From Chaenocephalus aceratus (Eukaryota > Chordata > Actinopteri > Perciformes > Channichthyidae), in assembly GCA_023974075.1 (NCBI GenBank), contig CM043799.1:7279250-7343249 (forward strand): a stretch of DNA of 64,000 nt. The letters are read 5' to 3'. The position numbers were made by a program, and so were the translations under genes. Of the stretch, positions 57,789 to 64,000 are shown piece after piece. The notes below the pieces were generated by a model, which was not told where the DNA came from, ran no database searches, and worked only from the letters and a program-made list of their open reading frames with translations. How positions within the stretch are numbered: the stretch's first letter is position 1; each line of letters starts with the position of its first letter.

Positions 57789-59111
57789 TAGGGTTGCCAA
57801 CCGTCCCGTATTTGAGCCAAAAGGGGCGTGTCCCGTACGGGACTTTATTTGTCCCGGACTCCCGTGTAAAGGGAAAAATTAAAAATATGTTTCTGTTTGC
57901 GCGCAATGCAGTGTGTCTGTGTGTTTGTGTGCTGTATGAAGGGTGCTAGGACCGCTCAGTTGACAGGGCAGGCACAATGCTCGCACGTGTATGTGTGTGT
58001 GAGAGAGAGTCAGTCAGCTGATTGATGGGAAAATGCTGGGGAAATGGTTGGTTGACGTCCCGTCCACACAGCGGCGTGCGATGAAGCTTCCAACGCTTCT
58101 GCTCATTCATTTTGAATGGGGTGACGTCACTTTTAGCCGAACTGCATTTTGGGAAGCGACGTGGAGCGTTGCTGGTGTTGCTCGCTTCAAAAGTTGAGCA
58201 ATGTTCAACTGTTGACGCCTCGACGGAGGCGTCAGCCAATCGAATCATATGCCAGTACAAGCTCTAGCCAATCTAACCGCGTGCTTGTGTGTCTGGGGCG
58301 GGAGATTCATGTGATTGGTTGTTGGTCGAGTGTCAGACACGCCCGCCGGCAAGCGTCAACGCACGCCGCTGTGTGGACGGGCCGTGAAGGATAACATTAA
58401 GTCTAGTAATGATGTAGCGTGCATGTTCACATCATGTATTTACACACGGCATCTATTGCACGTCTGTCCGTCCTGGGAGAGGGATCCCTCCTCTGTTGCT
58501 CTCCCTGAGGTTTTTCCCATTTTTCCCTTTAAACTGGGTTTTCTTCGGAAGTTTTTCCTTGTACGATGTGAGGGTCTAAGGACAGAGGGTGTCATATTGT
58601 CATACTGATATTCTGTACACACTGTGAAGACCACTGAGACAAATGTAACATTTGTGATATTGGGCTATATAAATAAACATTGATTGATTGATTGATGATT
58701 GATTGATTGATGATTGATGATGTATACTTTGCATTACTTAATACCATTTTTCAAATATTTTATTTTTTAACATTTTGGACAAAATAGCCAATTGTACATC
58801 GAGGTGCCCAAGTGCCCACCTATCCGATTTGAACATGCTGATGTACAATGTGATGTAGTAGCCTAATGCAGGTGTAAGACCATTGTGTTTGTATTGTGTT
58901 ATAGGTATGCATAGTTTTCTATGCATTTTGAGGGTTTTGGGGGGTTTGACCCCCAAAAACATTTTCGAACCCTAGGGGCTGGCTCCCCCAAAATAATTAA
59001 ATAACATAACCCTAACCCCGAAATAAAGTAACAAAAAAAAGTAACTAAATCCGCCAGAAACCCGAACATTCATGTGTCCCGTTTCTCCATTTCTGGAAGT
59101 TGGCAACCCTA
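57789..59111. mobile_element. Non-autonomous hAT with perfect 8-bp TSD
   Basis: Starts tagggttgccaaccgtccc and ends ctggaagttggcaaccct(a). The target caaggagc is duplicated at 57781-57788 and 59112-59119. It has no transposase motif and contains the retroposon 3' end at 58437-58712. Confidence 0.94.
58437..58712 (+). mobile_element. LINE/SINE-type 3' end with (ATTG)n tail, copy 3
   Basis: Very similar to 16330-16575: tacacacggcatctattgca, ttccttgtacgatgtgaggg, gggctatataaataaacatt, then (GATT)n with variants to about 58712. Strongly 5'-truncated. Confidence 0.75.
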
Positions 59112-60135
59112 CAAGGAGCATTATCCACATCGAGACGGGTAACATGTAACCACACTTTGGAGCGCTTCTCTCCGCCATCCCCGCCGTGTGTTGCTGCATG
59201 TAGCAGCAGCGCGTGTGTGTAAACTGCCCCGCCCCCTCTCACACAGACGGGGGAGAGAGAGATCTCGTCTCGATTGGAAAGATCAAAAATACACCATAGA
59301 CGCATTTGTTTGTCTTTTTGCATGTTAGAAACGAGTTGGCGACACTAAGACTACGAGATAATGTTTGTGTAGCAATAATACATGACCTTTCTCTTTCTCA
59401 ACTCGCTACTCGGAGGGAAGTCGCTGTCATATGCCTTGTGAACACTCCGATAATGCCTCTCCACGTTACCTTTCTTTGGCAGAGCGACGCTTGCTTTCCA
59501 AATAACCTTTGAATGTGACATCACAAAAAAAATACTCTTCCTCCCATTCTGGATGAAGTGGTATATTTTTTGCTTTTTGCTCGGTCCCGCACTCATTTTG
59601 TTGTTTTTCACTTTAACTTAATTTGAGTTTTTCTCTTGCACTGATTTTGTATCGCTTTGCATTCTGGGTTAACAGCCTGGAAAGCGATAGGTCGCTTTTT
59701 CTGTCAAGTAAACTCCTGAATTAAGTGGCAGGGAGGCCAAGGGAGGAGGGATCAAAACCTGTTTTGTCTATTTTAACGGAGCTGGATTTTTTTTTTTTAA
59801 TGACTCGCGATCTACCAGCATTGCGGTCGACGTACTGGGCACCTCTGGTCTACATGCATAGCAGAAGATGGCATATTTTTTACATGAATATTCCAGCCAA
59901 TCTCTGTTTTGAAACCATGAGCTGCAAAATGAGCGCCTTACCCCACTGTACAGGCGAGTTGGGTACTTAAATATACCTGGGCAGGCTCTGTTTGGCCGAG
60001 GTCCTCTGGCACTTGCGGGCCGCTGAGGGTTGGCGGTGTATGGGGCAACGAAGACGGCTGCGGCTGATCCACCTTCGTGGGCGAGGCGGGCGTTAGTGTC
60101 CACGACAGTGGCCGCTGGTAACGTAATGTCCCCAT

Positions 60136-60439
60136 GATCTGAACTGTTATTACCTGCAGTACATGCAGTGTTACTGCTGGCTATTAATGGCTGGTTGTTT
60201 TAACCATTTTCTGATGTCCATCATTGACTGCTGTGTAAGCATCTTGCAGATGACGAACGCGCAGCGGCATAGGTCACGCGCACCTGACATAATAACGTTA
60301 CTTACTGTTTAAATGGACCAAATAAATGCAGCAGACAATGTTATTTAACCACAATTACAATTTATTTTATTTCAACTAAATGCTTCTTCTTATTATTATT
60401 ATATATTACTACTACTACTATTATTATTATTATTATTAT
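60136..60439. repeat. Unassigned DNA ending in a TTA/CTA microsatellite
   Basis: No gene is seen. At 60388-60438 there is a (TTA)n and (CTA)n tract just before the gypsy LTR. Confidence 0.5.
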
Positions 60440-60647
60440 GTATGTTGTGGTGATTGACATTATTCACCCATGGATCTATGGGTTGGGGTATTGTTCCGCA
60501 CGGACATTTGAGTGAGCCGGACTTCCTGTTTCCGCCGGTCTTCGCTTCCCGGGCATGAAGTTGTTTACATGTGTGTTCAGATGCTAAATAAAAGTCTAGC
60601 TTGTAACTTTGATACCCCGCCTCCGACTCCCGTCTCTCGGCACTACA
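60440..60647 (+). repeat. 5' LTR of the gypsy element
   Basis: Begins about tgttgtggtgattgac and ends at ggcactaca just before the primer-binding-like site. AATAAA lies at about 60583. The left border is inferred; no second LTR exists in the window for comparison. Confidence 0.6.
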
Positions 60648-60697
60648 TTGGTGACCCCGACATAAGTCTTGTTGAAGGATCCGAGACTGAACCGAGC

Positions 60698-61330
60698 ATG
60701 GCAAGTAACGCCGTTTTTTTCAAACTGCTGCCGGAGTTTTGGGAGACATCTGCGGCTGCATGGTTCGCTCAGGCGGAGGCTCAGTTCGCCCTCCGCCGAG
60801 TGACTGACGACGCAGCACGCTATTTTCACGTTGTTTCGGCGCTGGGGAGCTCCACTGCGACCCGGACAGTGGGCTTTACATATCCTCCTGCCCAGGATAA
60901 ATATGCAGCGTTCAAGGCTTTCCTGCTAAAGACTTTCGAGCTGTCACGGTCGGAACGGGCCCGACGCCTGCTCGCTATTCATAGCCTGGGGGACAACAAG
61001 CCTTCTGACCACATGGAGATGATGCTCAGCCTGCTGGGTACGGAAGAACCTAATTTTTTGTTCATAGAACTGTTTCTTCGTTCGGCACATGCCGCAGCAT
61101 GTACAGACAGCGCTCGCTATCACGGCTATTACTGAGCCCCGCGCTTTGGCCGAAGAAGCCGACCGGTTCTTCCTGGCAACCCAGCGTGCGTTTTGCCCCG
61201 GAGGTGCTGGCCCCGACACGCAGCGGCACCTTCCCTGGTACAGGCATGCCACCTAGCAGAAGCTCCGGGGCCGACGTCAGCAACTCCAGCCCTGGCCTGT
61301 GTTATTACCATGCACGCTACGGGCGAAAGT
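60698..61330 (+). pseudogene. gypsy Gag, frameshifted
   Basis: ATG at 60698, fourteen codons before LPEFWETSAAAWFAQAEAQF, the usual start of gypsy Gag. It continues AFKAFLLKTFELSRSERARR and ends early at 61135 after an indel near 61080. The original frame continues with QHVQTALAITAITEPRALAE to about 61330, where a stop occurs. A nucleocapsid Cys/His knuckle is not evident. Confidence 0.8.
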
Positions 61331-61379
61331 GAAGATGTGCCGTCCTCCCTGCACCTACAAGATAACGGGTAACGCCAAG

Positions 61380-63424
61380 GCCTGCGCTCGGTAGTGACCG
61401 CGAGCGTGGGCACATCCAATCGGCTCCTGTTCATCAGGGACACCCTCTCTGGTCACAGACTCCTTTGTGACACAGGAGCCCAGCAGAGCGTCCTGCCGGC
61501 TACCGTGGAGGACGCTGCCGGTGGACGCCACGGCCCACCTTTAAAGTCCTAACGACACCCCTATACGCACCTATGGTACAAAGACAGTGGACCTGTGCTT
61601 CGAGGGTCAGCGGTTTAAGTGGGATTTCGTCACGGCTGACATCTCCTTCGCTCTCCTCGGCGCAGACTTCCTGTGCGCTCACGGACTGCTGGTGGACGTC
61701 AAGAACAGCCGCCTGGTGGGCACACTGACGTTTGCCTCGTTCACGTGTACCCGCGGCGAGGTGTCATTCAGCGGGCTCTCCAGCTCACTCTCACAGGGCG
61801 ACAAGTTCCAGCACCTTCTCAGTGAGTTTCCCGACTTGACGCAGCCCACCATTTCCGCTGCCACTACCAAACACGGAGTAGAGCACCACATTGACACTGA
61901 AGGCCCCCCTGTCTACGCTAGGGCCCGGCGGCTCAACCCTGACATGCTGGCAGTCGCCAAGTCGGAGTTCGTCAACATGGAGCGCCTGGGCATCATCCGC
62001 CGCTCAGACAGCCCTTGGGCTTTGCCGCTTCACATGGTCCCTAAATCAGCCGGTGGCTGGCGACCGTGTGGTGACTACCGCCGCCTTAACGACGCCACTA
62101 CGCCAGACCGCTACCCGGTCCCTCACATCCAGGACTTCTCTGCACACCTGGCGGGCAAGCTGGTTTTCTCCAAGGTGGATCTGGTGCGGGGCTACCACCA
62201 GGTTCCGGCGCAACCCTCGGATGTCCCCAAAACTGCGGTAATTACGCCGTTTGGGCTTTTCGAGTTCCTGCGTATGCCGTTTGGACTTAAGAACGCAGCT
62301 CAGTCCTTTCAGCGGCTGATGGATTCAGCGCTCAGAGACATGCCATTCATCTTCGTCTATTTAGACGACATCCTGGTCGCCAGCTCCTCCTCCGAAGAGC
62401 ACCAGGCACATCTCCGGGTCCTTTTCGCGAGGCTCAACCAACACGGCCTGATTATCAACCCGGCGAAGTGTCATTTCGGGTTGTCCTCCATCCATTTCCT
62501 TGGGCACCTCATCAGCAAGGATGGGGCCGCCCCCATCCCGTCGAAAGTGGAGGCCGTGTCTGCCTTTCCACGACCGCCTACAGCTCGGGCGCTCCGAGAG
62601 TTCCTCGGGATGGTGACGTTTTATCACCGGTTCATCCGCCGGGCGGCCCACACCATGCACCCGCTGCACGAGGCCCTCAGGGACAAGTCCCCCGGCCAGG
62701 CCATAGACTGGACGGCTGAAAGGGAGGTCGCTTTCAACGCCACCAAAGCCGCCCTGAGCGAAGCCGCCATGTTGGCTCACCCGTCACACAGGGCCCCCAT
62801 CGCTATCACCACCGATGCGTCTGACTACGCAGTGGGCACAGTGCATGAACAATGGGTCGACGGCGCCTGGCAACCGCTCGCCTTTTTCAGTCGCCAGTTG
62901 ACTCCCAGGGAGCGCAAGTACAGCGCTTTCGACAGAGAACTCCTTGGTCTCTATTTGGCGGTTCACCACTTCCGTTTCCTGCTGTAAGTCGGGGAGTGTG
63001 CGGCGTTCGTGGATCACAAGCCACTGACCTTCTGCATGTCCAAGGTGGACGAGCCGTGGTCCGCCCGACAGCAACGCCATCTTTCGTACATCTCCGAGTA
63101 CACCACGGACATACGACACATCGCTGGCAAGGCTAACGCGGTCGCGGACTGCCTCTCCAGAGCGGTCATCGGAGCTGTGCAGCTGGGCCTCGATTACCTC
63201 CGCATGGGCGCTGACCAGGCCTCTGACCACGGGGTCCAGACCCTCAAGGCCTCGGTCACGGGATTACGCCTGGAGGAGGTCACGGTCGGTGACTCTGGCG
63301 CAAAGCTGTGGTGTGACGTCTCCACGGGCCAGCCTCGACCGCAGGTCCCTGCGGACTGGCGTCGACCCGTTTTTGAGGCGGTTCACAATCTTTCCCACCC
63401 CGGTAAGAAGCCGTCCGTGAAGTT
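61380..63424 (+). pseudogene. gypsy Pol: protease, RT, RNase H, start of integrase
   Basis: The protease shows LLCDTGAQQSVLPA near 61470 (catalytic DTG) but then slips frame. From 61587 one frame is open for 466 codons: RT with [46 protein letters not shown] and [11 protein letters not shown] (catalytic YLDD), then RNase H with [10 protein letters not shown] and [23 protein letters not shown] at 62985 follows. The same frame continues with DHKPLTFCMSK, RHLSYISEYTTDIRHIAGK and VADCLSR, then the integrase start HNLSHPGKKPS, where repeat X cuts it. The RT and RNase H catalytic residues are intact. Confidence 0.9.
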
Positions 63425-64000
63425 GTGAGACACGGCAGGCAAAAACATCGTTTTTCCAAGCACTGGTCAATTTTGGAGATGTTGTGCTATTTTGGATGAT
63501 TCCATAACATGTTTTCTTTCAGGTTTTTGGAAGGAAAACGTACAAAATACACATTCAAGTGTTTATTTTACCATAGTTTGTCTATTTGCGTCTGTATATT
63601 TCTCCTAAATTCACCAAAAGTTAGCATTCTAACGTAACATAAAGTACCCGCGACCGCCGTGTGCACCATGTCAACAGAGATATCATTGGAAAGCTGTGTC
63701 TCGACCTGCACATCGCATCAGATCCAAATATGGTCATTTCCTTTGTATCAGCAACCAATCGTGAAAGCACAAAGGGGTCTTAAACCAAGAAACAAAATCT
63801 CATTGGCTGGTGAACGTGATTCGTTCAGAAGCGTCGCGTGGTGTGCTAAAACACTTCCTGGTTAGCTTTCCGCAAAAAATTGAAATCTCAAAATGGCAAA
63901 AAGAACGGCGAAAAAACACGTTCACAGAGAAGACAACAACAATTGTCACTTGCACGAAGCAAGGTTATACAAAAAACAAATGACCCCGAACATGAAAAAC
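63425..64000 (+). mobile_element. Repeat X, copy 2, cut by window edge
   Basis: Starts near gagacacggcaggcaaaaac and matches copy 1 (reverse complement of 39137-38861 and 18049-17800). It lacks the L2 LINE: the site aagacccctttgtgc is uninterrupted (in reverse near 63775). About 70 bp at 63450-63520 is extra compared with copy 1. It has an inverted CCAAT-type box and a start codon at 63894. Confidence 0.6.
63894..64000 (+). pseudogene. Repeat X N-terminal exon, copy 2, partial
   Basis: ATG at 63894 opens MAKRTAKKHVHRED and runs to the window end. Compared with copy 1, the basic start is in a different phase from the SLARSKVIQK-type continuation, so one or both copies have an indel in the A-rich tract. 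Product unknown; probably the N-terminus of an element-encoded protein. Confidence 0.3.

Larger units (their letters stand above)
57119..59847 (-). mobile_element. hAT deletion derivative with perfect 8-bp TSD
   Basis: Starts caggggtgcccacactttt and ends acgtactgggcacctctg. The target gtctacat is duplicated at 57111-57118 and 59848-59855. A minus-strand exon (59611-59351) reads KKQKIYHFIQ, ALPKKGNVERHYRSVHKAY and PPSSELRKRKV, the N-terminal finger of GTF2IRD2/EPM2AIP1-like hAT transposases. The zinc-binding Cys pair is degraded (WKAS in place of a CxxC). The catalytic domain is absent. The hAT at 57789-59111 is nested inside. Confidence 0.93.
56793..60135 (-). pseudogene. hAT with TTF/ZMYM1-like zinc finger, split by another hAT
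   Basis: The minus strand from about 60103 reads PGIFKYPTRL, then SSWFQNRDWLEY and KKYAIFCYAC, the TTF-type finger that starts ZMYM1-like hAT transposases. The hAT at 57119-59847 cuts it at this point. It resumes at 57118 with RHFGSSKSDAFTTTGYNNWR and then loses frame. The possible outer left end is caggcccggttccagaac (56793); the right end is not seen. The catalytic part is missing. Confidence 0.65.
60440..63424 (+). mobile_element. Ty3/gypsy retrotransposon, 3'-truncated
   Basis: The order is LTR, primer-binding-like site (60649-60661, tggtgaccccgac), gag, protease, RT, RNase H, and the start of integrase. This is the Ty3/gypsy order. It stops near 63424, where repeat X begins. The protein sequence is well preserved, with few breaks, so it is a young copy. 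Confidence 0.92.

Noticed and set aside
61891..63230. Several open frames opposite or offset to gypsy pol
   Set aside because: Shadows caused by the GC-rich pol ORF; they have no motifs of their own.

Overview
The window is transposon-dense genomic DNA of a ray-finned fish. The evidence is the mix of repeats: L2/Rex-type and RTE/Rex3-type LINEs, an Ngaro tyrosine-recombinase retroelement, BEL/Pao and Ty3/gypsy LTR elements, a Tc1 element, many hAT elements with 8-bp target duplications, and long GT/CA and TA microsatellites. I see no intact host gene, no tRNA or rRNA, no CRISPR array and nothing prokaryotic. All element calls rest on protein motifs, terminal repeats and target-site duplications (TSDs) read by eye.

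Layout. 1-2.8 kb: BEL/Pao remnant (minus strand) carrying a solo Ngaro A-B repeat. 3.5-6.7 kb: LINE 3' end split by a 2.7-kb hAT with a nearly complete BED-type transposase. 8.3-11.5 kb: microsatellites, a hAT-like element, and a duplicated region holding two spliced-looking exons of an unrecognised gene. 11.5-16.6 kb: RTE/Rex3 LINE, a TTAA-flanked element, hAT ends and LINE 3' ends. 16.7-39.1 kb: a deep nest. 40.5-44.2 kb: hAT with a second hAT, the second copy of the TAGGGCTGTCA element and a LINE fragment inside. 45-50 kb: mostly unassigned, with a LINE tail and a solo-LTR-like segment. 50.1-53.3 kb: a 71-bp-arm hairpin, half of a TTAA element, a dead Tc1 transposon and a hAT end. 54-57 kb: LTR-element fragment and unassigned DNA. 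56.8-60.1 kb: three nested hATs. 60.4-63.4 kb: a young Ty3/gypsy element truncated by a second copy of repeat X, which runs off the window.

The main find is at 19,011-37,752. It is a Merlin-class (IS1595/ISXO2-like transposase) DNA transposon with about 740-bp terminal inverted repeats. It carries two divergent multi-exon genes: the transposase (minus, five exons) and a second gene (plus, six exons) whose product resembles the CCDC106-like proteins of fish. Both genes read outward from a common central promoter region towards the inverted repeats. The element sits in the reverse transcriptase ORF of an L2 LINE, and that LINE sits in repeat X. A second X copy at the end of the window gives the uninterrupted site. 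Later insertions into the Merlin element are two hATs, one TTAA element (with a LINE inside it) and an Ngaro element (with a TTCATGAA-rich element, itself holding a LINE). Both Merlin genes are now broken.

The Ngaro element shows the full A1-ORFs-B1-A2-B2 split-direct-repeat layout, with gag-like, RT/RNase H and tyrosine recombinase regions. An 18-bp CpG-rich minisatellite lies between its recombinase gene and B1.
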